Positions 44,439 through 54,157 are shown, numbered from the stretch's first letter. The stretch is DNA of 64,000 bases from Mucilaginibacter phenanthrenivorans (GCF_024721155.1 NZ_JAHVAP010000001.1:1047935-1111934); one strand, 5' to 3'. Translations and numbers: made by a program. The notes: generated by a model not told the origin, from the letters alone.

Positions 44439-45056
44439 CTAATACATCAATCCTTTAATGAAAATATCGGCAAGCATTAAGCGTTTTGAACGAATCTCGT
44501 CCAAATGCTCCTTGTTGGGGAACATTGTTTTTTTGTGAGATAATGATTTTACCCTAACCCCGTGCAAGGCATCCAATAAAAGCTCCACAACCTCTGTGGG
44601 GTTGTCTACAGATTTTATCTGCCCCCGTTCCACTTCTGTCTTTATCGCGCTAACCAAAAGTTCCGTTTCCGACTCATGAACCTGTTTAACGATATCCCAG
44701 ATCATATCAGGCAAATTCTGTTCATTCAGTCTGAAAAAATCGAAAAAATTATAATTTGTTACTATAAAATCGTGTTGGGTATCAATCTGAAATATAAACG
44801 CCTCCTTTAAATTGGTAAAGGTGTTTATCCTATCTGCAAGACTTTTCAAATATTCTCCGGCAACCTTACGCATTACGGCAACATACAATTGGCTTTTATC
44901 GGGAAAATAATAATATAGCAAGGCCTTGGACATAGAAAGGTCGCCGGCTATTTCATTCATTGTAGTTTTTGAATAACCAAAGTGTAAAAACCTGTGATGC
45001 GCAGCTTCTAATATCTTTTCTTTTTTTACGTCCTGCTGATCTGTAGCTGAAATCAT
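44439..45056 (-). CDS. TetR/AcrR family transcriptional regulator
   Basis: 205 aa. N-terminal TetR helix-turn-helix (about 14-60): KILEAAHHRFLHFGYSKTT, then AGDLSMSKALLYYYFPDKSQLY. The C-terminal ligand-binding part is variable and holds a conserved-looking NEQNLPDMIW. Ligand unknown. A near-perfect 9-bp palindrome 93-112 bp upstream of its start is a probable self-operator. It follows the DUF4126 gene on the same strand and could regulate that gene or itself; a link to the RND operon upstream is possible but a terminator intervenes. Confidence 0.9.
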   Translation of the reverse strand: MISATDQQDVKKEKILEAAHHRFLHFGYSKTTMNEIAGDLSMSKALLYYYFPDKSQLYVAVMRKVAGEYLKSLADRINTFTNLKEAFIFQIDTQHDFIVTNYNFFDFFRLNEQNLPDMIWDIVKQVHESETELLVSAIKTEVERGQIKSVDNPTEVVELLLDALHGVRVKSLSHKKTMFPNKEHLDEIRSKRLMLADIFIKGLMY

Positions 45057-45148
45057 TATAGATAATTATATAGTGCTATACTTGTGTAAGGTAAAATTGG
45101 TTGTTCTATATCCTGACTTTTTTAACAAACTTATCAATTTTTCTAAAC

Positions 45149-45168
45149 ATATGTACGGTCGTACCTAT
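45149..45168. promoter_or_regulatory. TetR-type operator palindrome
   Basis: ATATGTACG-GT-CGTACCTAT: 9-bp arms with one mismatch around a 2-nt centre, inner GTACG-GT-CGTAC exact. Lies in the intergenic region upstream of the TetR gene at 44439-45056. Confidence 0.55.
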
Positions 45169-45194
45169 ATGAACGCAACATTATAACAACAAAA

Positions 45195-45692
45195 TTACGC
45201 TGTTATGATTAAGCCCACCCCTGAACCAATCACTAAAACGTCCTCAATTGCACCTATATATGGGTCGAAAACGTGCGTTTTGTCTACCACAAATTTGCGA
45301 AGGTAATAGCTTCCGAAGGTTGATCCCATTGCAATCACTGAACCTACCAGTGCACCCGTAAGGGCGTTCTTGCCTGATGCCTTGTAGATAGCGGCTCCGG
45401 CAAGAGAGCCGGACAAGCACCTGCCTATTATACCGCCCATACTTGTTCTATTGGGTGTTTGCGGCAATTTATCACCAACCAACTCGCCTATTGCCAATAC
45501 CTTCATACCAATTGCCACCCTATCCGACTGCATAAATTTTAATGGCGATCCTGAAAGACGGTTTGTTTTGTGTCGGCTTAAAATATGACTTGCTATTGCT
45601 GGCGCCGATGTTGTACGCATTCCTGCAAGTATACCAAGGCCTATCACCTGCCAAAGTGGTTTTGGCGATTTATTATTTAATGATGTTTTCAT
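45195..45692 (-). CDS. DUF4126-like membrane protein
   Basis: 165 aa with several weakly hydrophobic, Gly/Ala-rich helices (for example VIGLGILAGMRTTSAPAIASH at 17-37 and GALVGSVIAMGSTFG). GMRTTSAP and the GxxGxxxG-rich C-terminus (AIEDVLVIGSGVGL) fit DUF4126. Probably an inner-membrane protein; function unknown. It is separated from the RND gene by the terminator at 45758-45783 and lies upstream of the TetR gene. Confidence 0.72.
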   Translation of the reverse strand: MKTSLNNKSPKPLWQVIGLGILAGMRTTSAPAIASHILSRHKTNRLSGSPLKFMQSDRVAIGMKVLAIGELVGDKLPQTPNRTSMGGIIGRCLSGSLAGAAIYKASGKNALTGALVGSVIAMGSTFGSYYLRKFVVDKTHVFDPYIGAIEDVLVIGSGVGLIITA

Positions 45693-45757
45693 AGATATTT
45701 ATGGCCGCAACAATCATTCCTAAAATATATCCCCATAAAATGGGCATAAAACAAAAA

Positions 45758-45783
45758 CAGCCTTTCAAATAATTGAAAGGCTG
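45758..45783 (-). terminator. terminator of the RND efflux operon
   Basis: CAGCCTTTCAA (45758-45768), loop ATAA, TTGAAAGGCTG (45773-45783), 11 bp perfect, followed on the minus strand by TTTTTGTTTT. 22 nt after the RND stop codon. Confidence 0.9.
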
Positions 45784-45805
45784 CTCTATATGATTGAATT
45801 ATTGT

Positions 45806-48800
45806 CTAAACTGTAGCTTCTTCAAGTTTAGTTTCGGTTACTTTTTCCTTTTTACCGAATAACCTATTTTTCAGGTTAACTCTTATCAAGTACATACAAG
45901 GCACTAAAATTAAAGTAATAACAGTTGCAAAGCCCAAACCGAAAATCATTGTCCATGCTAAGGGCCCCCAGAAAGCTACGTTATCGCCCCCAAAGTGAAT
46001 ATGCGGTTCAAAATGGGTGAATAGCCCAACAAAATCAATGTTGAAACCTACCGCCAACGGTATTAAGCCCAGGATAGCAGCAGTTGCGGTTAACAATACC
46101 GGTGTCATACGGGTATGGCCTGCTTCTACAACCGCATCGTGCAGGCTTACCCCCTGCTCAATCAACATATCAGTAAACTCAACCAACAGGATTCCGTTAC
46201 GGACCACTACGCCAGCCAGGGCTATGATACCTATCCCTGTCATTACAATCGACATGGTCATCCCGAATAGGCTTATCCCTAGCAACACCCCTATTATACT
46301 GAATAATATCTCGCTGAGAATAATGAAGGTTTTACCAATTGAATTAAACTGGATCATCAAGATGACTAAAATCAACCCAAAAGATGTACCTAAAGCGCCC
46401 AACAAAAACATCATTGCTTCCATTTGGTCTTCCTGGCCACCACCCATCTTTATCGAAATATTATCTGGTGCTTTAAAAGTACCTATAGCACGCAGAATAC
46501 CTGCGTTAACATCATTAGCATTAAATGGCTTAATAACATTTGAACCCAACGTAAGCACCCGTCTTTGCTGCTTACGTTTTATATTACTATATGTTGTAGT
46601 ATAACGTACATCAGTAAATGCCGAGATTGGTACCTGACGTATGGCTCCTCCTGTCGCAAGGTCTCGATAGGTAACTTTCAAATTACGCAGTTCATCAATA
46701 TTACCACGCTGGCTTTCAAGCGCTCTTACCTGTATTTTATAATCATCTTCCTTTGTATTTCTAAAATTTGCAGCCGGAATCCCAAAAACAGCTGCCTGTA
46801 GATTGTCATTAATTGTCTTTGTTGAAATGCCTTCACGATTCGCTCTTTCACGATCAATGTCAAAAACAATTTCAGGTTTATCGTTTTGCACATCGGCAAC
46901 AAGATTTTCAATACCTGGAATGTTCTGCTTGGCGATGTATGCTTTTAAGCGATTCCCGGTCTTTACCAATGAATCGAGGTTATCTCCAACAAGTTCGATA
47001 CTGATATCTTTTTGTACCGGCGGTCCGCTATTTTCCTGGGTTACCGATATTTTAGCCCCCGGAACCCCTTGCACGGCTGCACGGATATTAGCCAACACCT
47101 TTTTAGTATCCTTGCCGTTTCGTTTCCCGAACTCAACAAAAGCCACGGTTACTTTTCCTTTATTTTCGTAATCGCCCTGGTCTTCATCAGTTGGGTCAGT
47201 AACCCCCTTGGTTACATTCGATATAATAGATGTTACAATTGCTTTATCGGGTTCAACTACTTCTGCCACACGCCTTTCAAGCTTTTTGGTAACCTCGTTG
47301 GTAGTAGCCTGATCGGTACCTATTGGCATAGTAATATATACATACGCAAAGTTAGGGTCCCCTGACGGGAAAAACTCCGGTGTCTTTCCTAAAAAATGAT
47401 TTATCATTAAAGCAGCTACAAACAGAACCACTGTGCCTGCCAAAACTGTCAAAGGTCTGCGTACAGCCCTTTCAAGCCATTTAGCATACCAATCTTTGAA
47501 ACGCGGCCACGCATTTTTCTGGAACTTGTCAATAATTCGCAGGAACACAAAATGATTCAGCAGATAAAGCACTATAATAAGTACCATAAAATTACCAAAA
47601 CCTATATTGATCAAATAGCCAAGCACAGTACCAATACCTAAAAATATCATTGCGCGTTTAACCTTCCTGTCGAACTTTGGATTGTCGTGCTCACCTTCAT
47701 GATGAGGCTTCATAAAATCAACCGCAAATACCGGGTTCATGATGTACGCTACAACCAATGAAGCCAACAAAGTTATGATCAGGGTAATAGGTAAAAAGAA
47801 CATAAAGTGCCCAATCAAACTATTCCAGAAAGCCAATGGTACAAATGGAGCAAGGGTGGTCATTGTACCTGAAAATACAGGTAAAAACACTTCACCGGCC
47901 GCCATCTTGGCAGCCTCCTTGATAGCTACTTTTCCATTAGCAAATATCCTGTGCGTATTTTCAATTACCACAATAGCATCATCCACTACTATACCTAACG
48001 CAAGCAGGAAAGAGAAAAGCACGATCATATTCAGCGTAAAGCCAATAACCGGCATCACCAGGAACGCAATAAAACAGGATAGTGGAACGGATAGGGCCAC
48101 AAATATGGCATTAGTAGTCCCCATGAAGAACATAAGGATTACGGTTACCAATAAAAAGCCAATTACAATAGTATTGATTAAGTCGTTTAAGGTGGTGCGG
48201 GTTTTATCCGACTGGTCGCCAGTTACGGTGATATTCAATCCTTTTGGGAAAACTGTTTTTTGTTTTTGCTTTATTAGATCATTTATCTTGTCAGATGCCT
48301 GAATAAGATTTTCTCCAGCCCTTTTACTAACGTTTAACGTAATAACATTTTTAAAATTTGGGTTATCATTCGTTTTTAAACGCGCATAGCTTTCCTGCTC
48401 TAAAAATGAATCCTTCACATCGGCTATATCTCGCAGATAAACTGCCTGCCCTTTTGGATTTCTGATTGCCATGGCTTTTACCTCATCTGCATTTTTGAAA
48501 TCTTGCTTAATATCAATGCTTCGTCGTACGCCATCGCTTTTGACGCTGCCTGCAGATGATAAAATATTTTCATTTCCTATAGCCTGGATTATATCATTGA
48601 AGCTAATCTGAGCTGCGGCCATCTTATTCATATCTACATTAACCTGGATCTCCGGCGTCAAAGCACCCACCTCGTCAACTTTAGAGATTTCTTTATAGCT
48701 TTCTATTTCATCCTTTAAGATATCAGCATATTCTTTAAGTCTTTTGAGGTCGTAATCACCCGATATATTTATGTATAAAATAGGCAAATCGGCAACATTA

Positions 48801-49222
48801 ATATCAGATATAATTGATTCTTTAAGGTTTACGTCATTCTGCGGTAAATCCTGCTTGGCCTTATCAACCGCATCCTTTACGTCAATTTTTGCATCCTTAA
48901 TTTTAATATTTGCCTGAAATTCCGCTGTAATTATAGATACATTTTGAACGGAATTTGAAGTTACTTTCTTTAACCCTTTTAATGATTTGAGTTGCTTTTC
49001 AATTTGCCTTGTTACAAGATTCTCAACATTTTGCGGTGATTGGCCCAAAAATGAGGTTGTTATAAACACCTTTGATTGTGCTATATCCGGAAAATTTTCC
49101 TTCGGTAAGTTATTATAGCTGATAAGCCCTAATACTGTAATCAAAAATATGAGTACGTAAACAGCTGTTTTATTCTCTATGGCCCAACTTGAGGGCCCAA
49201 ATTCCTTTTTAAGATCTTTCAT
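45806..49222 (-). CDS. RND efflux inner-membrane pump (AcrB/HAE1-like)
   Basis: 1138 aa, slightly longer than AcrB. Twelve membrane segments expected. The TM4 proton-relay pair is visible as GIVVDDAIVVIENTHRIF (about 410-427). The two large periplasmic loops follow TM1 and TM7, with the second half starting GTVVLFVAALMINHF. A third hydrophobic pair around 530-570 (GIGTVLGYLINIGFGNFMV) adds to the usual central linker. Proton-driven export of drugs, detergents or metabolites through the adjacent fusion protein and TolC. Last gene of the operon in transcription order; terminator directly after. Confidence 0.95.
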   Translation of the reverse strand: MKDLKKEFGPSSWAIENKTAVYVLIFLITVLGLISYNNLPKENFPDIAQSKVFITTSFLGQSPQNVENLVTRQIEKQLKSLKGLKKVTSNSVQNVSIITAEFQANIKIKDAKIDVKDAVDKAKQDLPQNDVNLKESIISDINVADLPILYINISGDYDLKRLKEYADILKDEIESYKEISKVDEVGALTPEIQVNVDMNKMAAAQISFNDIIQAIGNENILSSAGSVKSDGVRRSIDIKQDFKNADEVKAMAIRNPKGQAVYLRDIADVKDSFLEQESYARLKTNDNPNFKNVITLNVSKRAGENLIQASDKINDLIKQKQKTVFPKGLNITVTGDQSDKTRTTLNDLINTIVIGFLLVTVILMFFMGTTNAIFVALSVPLSCFIAFLVMPVIGFTLNMIVLFSFLLALGIVVDDAIVVIENTHRIFANGKVAIKEAAKMAAGEVFLPVFSGTMTTLAPFVPLAFWNSLIGHFMFFLPITLIITLLASLVVAYIMNPVFAVDFMKPHHEGEHDNPKFDRKVKRAMIFLGIGTVLGYLINIGFGNFMVLIIVLYLLNHFVFLRIIDKFQKNAWPRFKDWYAKWLERAVRRPLTVLAGTVVLFVAALMINHFLGKTPEFFPSGDPNFAYVYITMPIGTDQATTNEVTKKLERRVAEVVEPDKAIVTSIISNVTKGVTDPTDEDQGDYENKGKVTVAFVEFGKRNGKDTKKVLANIRAAVQGVPGAKISVTQENSGPPVQKDISIELVGDNLDSLVKTGNRLKAYIAKQNIPGIENLVADVQNDKPEIVFDIDRERANREGISTKTINDNLQAAVFGIPAANFRNTKEDDYKIQVRALESQRGNIDELRNLKVTYRDLATGGAIRQVPISAFTDVRYTTTYSNIKRKQQRRVLTLGSNVIKPFNANDVNAGILRAIGTFKAPDNISIKMGGGQEDQMEAMMFLLGALGTSFGLILVILMIQFNSIGKTFIILSEILFSIIGVLLGISLFGMTMSIVMTGIGIIALAGVVVRNGILLVEFTDMLIEQGVSLHDAVVEAGHTRMTPVLLTATAAILGLIPLAVGFNIDFVGLFTHFEPHIHFGGDNVAFWGPLAWTMIFGLGFATVITLILVPCMYLIRVNLKNRLFGKKEKVTETKLEEATV

Positions 49223-49248
49223 AGTTAACAGATCAAATTGTTATTTAA

Positions 49249-50352
49249 TTAATTACCAGCAGCTAAAATCTTTATTTTGTCGCCATCTTCAATTTCAGTG
49301 GCGCCTTCGGTAACCAGTTCGTCACCGCTTTTTAAACCTGATAATATTTCGGACTGTCCGCCATAAGTAGCACCAACCTTAACATTTACCCTTTTTGCAA
49401 TTCCGTTATTATTTACAAAAACATAATCGCCGGCTTCTGATTTTTGAATCGCCTTAACCGGCACTACAATGGTATTAGGTTTAGAGTAATTGGCTATCTG
49501 TATAATAGCTGTCATGTTCGGGCGTAAACTTTTACGCACCGGTAATTTTATCTCTACTCCAAAACTACGTGACGTAGGGTCAATAACCTTGGCGGCGAAT
49601 GTTACTTTGGTGGTTAATGAGTCGTTGGCATCAGGCACTAATATTTTAACGGTGTTTCCTGTGTTAACGCTGCTCGCATACGACTCAGGCACATCAGCCT
49701 TAACTTTTAAAACATCAGCATTAACAATCCTGATCCCGGTTGTGCCCGGTACGGCAACCTGGCCTAATTTTAAATCCATTTGATCCACTGTGCCATTTAT
49801 TGGTGAAACTATCCGGTATTGGCTGGCTTGTTGTTTAAGCGCATCCAGGGCCTTTTTGCTGCTTTGCAAGGTAGTTTGAGCCTGCAAAAACTGAACTTCT
49901 GTTCCAATTTTCTGGTCCCACAGGTTCTTTTGACGCTGAAATAGCGTTTGATTTAAAGTAACCTGCGATTCTGATTGCGCAATATTTTGCTGTAGCACAC
50001 TATTATCCAATTGCACCAAAGTCTGTCCCTTGCCAACATGCTGACCGGGTTTTACATAAATTGCAGTAATAACAGCTTGTGCCTGCGGATACGCTGTTAC
50101 ATTGTCCTGTGCGTCAATTTTACCCTGGATTTGCACATAGTTTGTAAAATCCGCCGGTTTCAATACCACCGAGCTAACATCGGTAGTTTTAGCTGAATCT
50201 GTAGTCCCAACTTCTGCCTGTAGTTTGGCAATTTTTGTTCCCAGGTCTGCCTGCTGCTTTTTAAGATCTGCGAGCTCGGTTTTTTTATCCTTCGGCTTGC
50301 CACCACAAGCTGCCAGTAAAATTAAAGCCGGTATGTATATTAATTTTTTCAT
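49249..50352 (-). CDS. RND periplasmic adaptor lipoprotein (AcrA-like)
   Basis: The start is placed at 50350-50352 (MKKLIYIPALILLAACGG), giving 367 aa with a lipoprotein signal and lipidated Cys16. A longer in-frame start at 50436 would hide the signal and overlap TolC. A coiled-coil stretch (about 23-45, KTELADLKKQQADLGTKI), lipoyl halves at about 85-105 and 180-200 (HVGKGQTLVQLD and RIVSPINGTVDQMD), a central alpha hairpin of only about 75 residues, then beta-barrel and membrane-proximal domains. Bridges pump and TolC. 26 nt upstream of the RND gene and 31 nt downstream of TolC. Confidence 0.93.
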   Translation of the reverse strand: MKKLIYIPALILLAACGGKPKDKKTELADLKKQQADLGTKIAKLQAEVGTTDSAKTTDVSSVVLKPADFTNYVQIQGKIDAQDNVTAYPQAQAVITAIYVKPGQHVGKGQTLVQLDNSVLQQNIAQSESQVTLNQTLFQRQKNLWDQKIGTEVQFLQAQTTLQSSKKALDALKQQASQYRIVSPINGTVDQMDLKLGQVAVPGTTGIRIVNADVLKVKADVPESYASSVNTGNTVKILVPDANDSLTTKVTFAAKVIDPTSRSFGVEIKLPVRKSLRPNMTAIIQIANYSKPNTIVVPVKAIQKSEAGDYVFVNNNGIAKRVNVKVGATYGGQSEILSGLKSGDELVTEGATEIEDGDKIKILAAGN

Positions 50353-50383
50353 CGTTCTATAGTATATTGTGATTGTTTGATTG

Positions 50384-51706
50384 TTATTTAATTCGTCCGT
50401 ATGCTTTATCAAGGTCAACTTTGCTGACAAGCGCATCGTAAAGTCCCTGTATGTATTTATTATCAGCGTCTTCTAACGCAGATTGTGCTTGGGTTACTTC
50501 GATGCTCGAGCCTACTCCCTGTTGATACTTAATTCTTGACACCCGCAATACTTCTTCTGCTAACGCTTGATTCTGTTTCTGAACGTTTAGTGTTTGCAAG
50601 CCATTTACATATGTAATTCTGGCTTGACTTGCTTGTAGACTTAAAGCATTTTTAAGGTTGTACAAGTCATTTTTAGATTTAAGAACTGTTATTTGTGATT
50701 GCTTTATCTGATTAGATTTTTGAAATCCACTAAAAATCGGAACATTTAAAGTAAGGCCAATGTAAGTTGAGGGATAACTAGTATTAAATAATTTCCCGAT
50801 CGCTTCATTTTGAAATTGTAATCCAGTGCTTCCATTAAATGATAATGTTGGAATCAATGCCGTTTTTTTACGTTTCAGGTCATATTGATTCAATTTCAGA
50901 TTAGTTTCTGTAAGTCCGTATTCAATACGGTTACGATAAAATGTAGTGTCGCTTGTAAAATCAGCAAGATTATTAGCGAGACTAATATCTTCAAGCTTGT
51001 CTTTTAGTATAATTTCGTTTTCAATTGGCATTCCCATTTGAAACTTCAACACTTGATAATTTAAAACGAGCAGACGAACAGTATTTTCCTTATTGCTAAT
51101 CAAGGTATTATATTGAACTGTTAAACGGTCTACATCAATCTTTTCTACAAAGCCTTGCTTGTTTTGTTGTATTGTTTCGTCCAATTGTTGCTTTATCTGT
51201 TTAATATTGGCATCAAGTAATCTAAGCTGTTCATTACTAACAAGTACTTGATAGTAGGCCTTAGTAACATTAACGTTCACTTCAATTTTTGACCTCGTGA
51301 AGCTACGTTGTGATAATTCTTTATACGTTTTAGCTGCTTGTAAACCGACCAGATAAGACCCATCAAACAAGATCTGGTTTAAGTTGATACTGTTCGTGTT
51401 GTTATATCTTTGGTAAATACTAAATTTTTGCCCACCAAAAATAACTGTAGGCGTTTTTAAATAATCCTGAAAAACTGCTGATCCGCTTACCTGGGGTAAT
51501 CCAATGCCGATAGTTTCTTTTACTTTGTAATCGGCGCTCTTTACATCCAGCGACGCGTTTAGCACAGAGTCCTGATGCGCATAAGCGTAATTGATACAAT
51601 CCTGTATGCTAAAATTATATCGCTGGCTATCCGGAGCTGCCTGTTGCGAAAACCCTTTTAAGGTAATTCCGCTTACCAGGCATATTATTATTAGTATATG
51701 TTTCAT
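50384..51706 (-). CDS. TolC-family outer-membrane efflux protein
   Basis: 440 aa with signal peptide (about 1-21, ending KGFSQQ). Two OEP repeats with long amphipathic helices: first half from NFSIQDCINYAYAHQD, second from RNRIEYGLTETNLKLNQYDL, including the SGFQKSNQIKQSQITVLKSK helix. Trimeric outer-membrane channel for the RND pump encoded downstream; it could also serve the MacB-like array, which has no TolC gene of its own in this window. Second gene after TetR in the operon. Confidence 0.93.
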   Translation of the reverse strand: MKHILIIICLVSGITLKGFSQQAAPDSQRYNFSIQDCINYAYAHQDSVLNASLDVKSADYKVKETIGIGLPQVSGSAVFQDYLKTPTVIFGGQKFSIYQRYNNTNSINLNQILFDGSYLVGLQAAKTYKELSQRSFTRSKIEVNVNVTKAYYQVLVSNEQLRLLDANIKQIKQQLDETIQQNKQGFVEKIDVDRLTVQYNTLISNKENTVRLLVLNYQVLKFQMGMPIENEIILKDKLEDISLANNLADFTSDTTFYRNRIEYGLTETNLKLNQYDLKRKKTALIPTLSFNGSTGLQFQNEAIGKLFNTSYPSTYIGLTLNVPIFSGFQKSNQIKQSQITVLKSKNDLYNLKNALSLQASQARITYVNGLQTLNVQKQNQALAEEVLRVSRIKYQQGVGSSIEVTQAQSALEDADNKYIQGLYDALVSKVDLDKAYGRIK

Positions 51707-51789
51707 TTTATATAGTTGTGATTTGTTTTCTTTTTATGCCGATTCAAAATTCGTGTCGGTTAATGACAGCCGTATGTCAGCAGTATTAT

Positions 51790-52401
51790 TTATTCTTCGT
51801 TTATATTTTTATACTGGTTTAAAAGCTTGTAGCCTTTAAGTGTGCAAATACCATAGTTAAAATGTTCTAAAAATTGCACCTGTACCTTCCATGGATTAAA
51901 CTCGGCCATCGGAAATATGCTTGTATTAAAACCCATCTCCACCTGGCTCACCCTCATCCGTGCAATTATCCTTACGTCAATATCCGGCCGAATGTAACCT
52001 TGCTTCATACCTTTTGTTAAAAGCTCTTCTAAAGTGCTGATCAATACGTCGGCCTTAAACTTTTGAAACTCAGACCATGCATCAGGGTGATACTTCTGCA
52101 TATCATGGATCACTATCGGATTAATCCGTGAAAAAATATCCTCTGAGCATTTCATCATATTGATCAGCTCCTCTATCACGTTGCCCGATTTACTCATGAT
52201 CTCGGCAATCTGATCCTCGTCTTCCTTTAGTTTCTTTTTAACTAAGGCTATCACCAGTTCATTTTTATCCTTAAAAAACTGGTAAATAGTTTTCTTCGAC
52301 ATGCCCAAATGTTTGGCTATGTCGTCCATTGTTACGCTTTTGATCCCTGCCGTTAAAAACAGTTCCTCGCCACCCTGAATTATTCTTTCTATTTGACTCA
52401 T
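51790..52401 (-). CDS. TetR/AcrR family regulator of the RND operon
   Basis: 203 aa. HTH part (about 1-48): IIQGGEELFLTAGIKSVTMD then IAKHLGMSKKTIYQFFKDKNEL, a clear TetR N-terminus. The C-terminal part is helical without recognisable ligand residues. First gene of the TetR-TolC-adaptor-RND unit on the minus strand. A short inverted repeat overlaps its start codon (52401-52417). By analogy with AcrR/TtgR it probably represses its own operon and is released by pump substrates. Confidence 0.9.
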   Translation of the reverse strand: MSQIERIIQGGEELFLTAGIKSVTMDDIAKHLGMSKKTIYQFFKDKNELVIALVKKKLKEDEDQIAEIMSKSGNVIEELINMMKCSEDIFSRINPIVIHDMQKYHPDAWSEFQKFKADVLISTLEELLTKGMKQGYIRPDIDVRIIARMRVSQVEMGFNTSIFPMAEFNPWKVQVQFLEHFNYGICTLKGYKLLNQYKNINEE

Positions 52402-52417
52402 TGACTTTCCGGGTCAA
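52401..52417. promoter_or_regulatory. possible TetR self-operator
   Basis: TTGAC (52401-52405), 7 nt, GTCAA (52413-52417), overlapping the ATG of the TetR gene. Further upstream GGAAAC and GTTTCC form a looser dyad (about 52424-52451). Confidence 0.35.
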
Positions 52418-52462
52418 AACTAAGGAAACATTTTTAGATTTCAAAGTTTCCACAGATTAATG

Positions 52463-52569
52463 TGCGGATGTGCGAATTTTTGATGTGCGGATGACAAATG
52501 AAGGATGTGCTAATGAAAGATCTGTCGTAAATTTCTTCTTCTCCTCTTTGGCAAATTCGCACATCCGCA
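52463..52569. repeat. 17-bp inverted repeat with TGCGGATG words, purB upstream
   Basis: TGCGGATGTGCGAATTT at 52463-52479 and its perfect reverse complement at 52553-52569. The left arm overlaps a 25-nt sequence (52469-52493) that recurs exactly after purB. Confidence 0.65.
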
Positions 52570-52595
52570 TATCCTCGCATCCTCATATCAATTAC

Positions 52596-52603
52596 TATCT
52601 TTG
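52596..52603 (+). promoter_or_regulatory. Bacteroidota -7 promoter element of purB
   Basis: TATCTTTG fits the TAnnTTTG -7 box of this phylum and lies 17 nt before the purB ATG. No good TTTG -33 box at the standard distance. Confidence 0.5.
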
Positions 52604-52620
52604 CAAAAAATCAAAGAAAC

Positions 52621-53967
52621 ATGACCCTCACTCCTCTTTCAGCTATTTCACCTATCGACGGACGCTATCGTAATACCACTGCAGAGCTTGCTGCATACTT
52701 TTCAGAATATGCGCTTATAAAATACCGGGTGTTTGTTGAAATTGAATATTTCATAGCACTTTGTGAACACCCTTTGCCACAGTTACAAAAGTTTGATAAA
52801 AATGTGTCCGAAAAGTTACGCGCCATTTACAAAAATTTCACTGAAGAAGATGCTGCCAGTATAAAGGAGATTGAGAAAACCACCAATCATGACGTTAAGG
52901 CGGTTGAATATTTTATAAAAAAGGAATTCGATAAATTAGGCGGTTTAGAGGCCTACAAAGAGTTCATTCACTTTGGATTAACATCACAGGATATTAATAA
53001 TACCGCTATTCCATATTCATTTAAGGAAGCGTTAAATAACTCTTACTATCCTGCTATTAATGAGTTGGTTAGTTTATTAAAAAAATATGCGGCAGATTGG
53101 CAACAGGTATCCATGCTGGCGCATACCCACGGCCAACCGGCCTCGCCAAGCCGTTTGGGAAAGGAGATCATGGTTTTTGTGGAGCGTCTGGAAAATCAAT
53201 TGACCCTTTTAAAACCGATCCCTTATTCTGCCAAATTTGGAGGTGCCACAGGAAATTACAATGCGCATAATATAGGCTATCCAGAAATTGACTGGAAGGC
53301 GTTCGGCAATCATTTTGTAAATGATATTTTAGGCTTGAGTCGCTCACAATTCACCACCCAGATAGAACACTACGATAATTTTGCTGCGCAATGCGATGCT
53401 TTAAAAAGGATAAATAATATTCTGATTGATTTGGACCGCGACATGTGGGCCTATATCTCCATGAATTATTTCAAGCAAAAAATAAAGGAAGGTGAAATCG
53501 GTTCTTCGGCTATGCCACATAAGGTCAATCCGATTGATTTTGAAAATTCAGAGGGAAACCTGGGCATTGCAAATGCACTATTCGAACATTTTGCAGCTAA
53601 ATTACCTATTTCAAGACTGCAGCGTGACCTTACTGATTCGACGGTGTTACGTAATATCGGCGTGCCTGTTGGGCATACTTTGATCGCTATAAAATCGACC
53701 ATTAAGGGTTTAAACAAATTATTGCTTAATAATGCTGCCATTGATGCTGATCTTGAAGCAAATTGGGCTGTTGTTGCTGAAGCAATTCAAACCATACTGC
53801 GCAGGGAAGCTTATCCAAACCCGTACGAAGCATTAAAGGACCTCACCCGTACTAATACACAGGTAAATGCACAAACCATAGCTGATTTTGTTGACCGGTT
53901 ACAGGTAAGCGACGCGATTAAAGAAGAATTAAAGAAAATCACACCCGGAAGTTATACAGGAATATAA
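52621..53967 (+). CDS. purB: adenylosuccinate lyase
   Basis: 448 aa. Fumarase/aspartase superfamily: first conserved region around TSQDINNTA (about 121-129), second AHTHGQPASPSRLGKE (about 164-179), signature GSSAMPHKVNPIDFENSEGN (about 296-315), which carries the mobile-loop serine. The order and the KVNPIDFEN variant are those of PurB, not of argininosuccinate lyase or fumarase. Cleaves SAICAR and adenylosuccinate in purine synthesis. Monocistronic, flanked on both sides by the same 25-nt repeat within hairpin-forming spacers. Confidence 0.97.
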   Translation: MTLTPLSAISPIDGRYRNTTAELAAYFSEYALIKYRVFVEIEYFIALCEHPLPQLQKFDKNVSEKLRAIYKNFTEEDAASIKEIEKTTNHDVKAVEYFIKKEFDKLGGLEAYKEFIHFGLTSQDINNTAIPYSFKEALNNSYYPAINELVSLLKKYAADWQQVSMLAHTHGQPASPSRLGKEIMVFVERLENQLTLLKPIPYSAKFGGATGNYNAHNIGYPEIDWKAFGNHFVNDILGLSRSQFTTQIEHYDNFAAQCDALKRINNILIDLDRDMWAYISMNYFKQKIKEGEIGSSAMPHKVNPIDFENSEGNLGIANALFEHFAAKLPISRLQRDLTDSTVLRNIGVPVGHTLIAIKSTIKGLNKLLLNNAAIDADLEANWAVVAEAIQTILRREAYPNPYEALKDLTRTNTQVNAQTIADFVDRLQVSDAIKEELKKITPGSYTGI

Positions 53968-54052
53968 TGTGCGAATTTTTGATGTGCGGATGTGCGAATG
54001 CTTATCTATTCGATCAGGTAACAATCCGCACATTTGCATATCCGCACATCAA
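53968..54052. repeat. repeat element after purB
   Basis: Starts directly at the base after the purB stop. 53968-53992 is identical to 52469-52493 (25 nt). TTGATGTGCGGA (53979-53990) pairs with TCCGCACATCAA (54041-54052), forming a long-loop hairpin. Confidence 0.65.
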
Positions 54053-54157
54053 AACATCATTTCCCATCGTCACCTACGGGTCATAACAACAGAATAGCAG
54101 TATTTAAATCAAAAAGGTATTTAAATTTGTTAGGTTAAATGATAATCAGATAAGAAA

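Noticed and set aside
46017..48302. Long plus-strand frames (195 and 187 codons) opposite the RND pump gene
   Set aside because: Rich in I, N and S as expected from the complement of a membrane protein; the RND frame is continuous with clear motifs.
50353..50436. Longer start for the RND adaptor
   Set aside because: It overlaps the TolC gene by 53 nt and would bury the clear lipoprotein signal.
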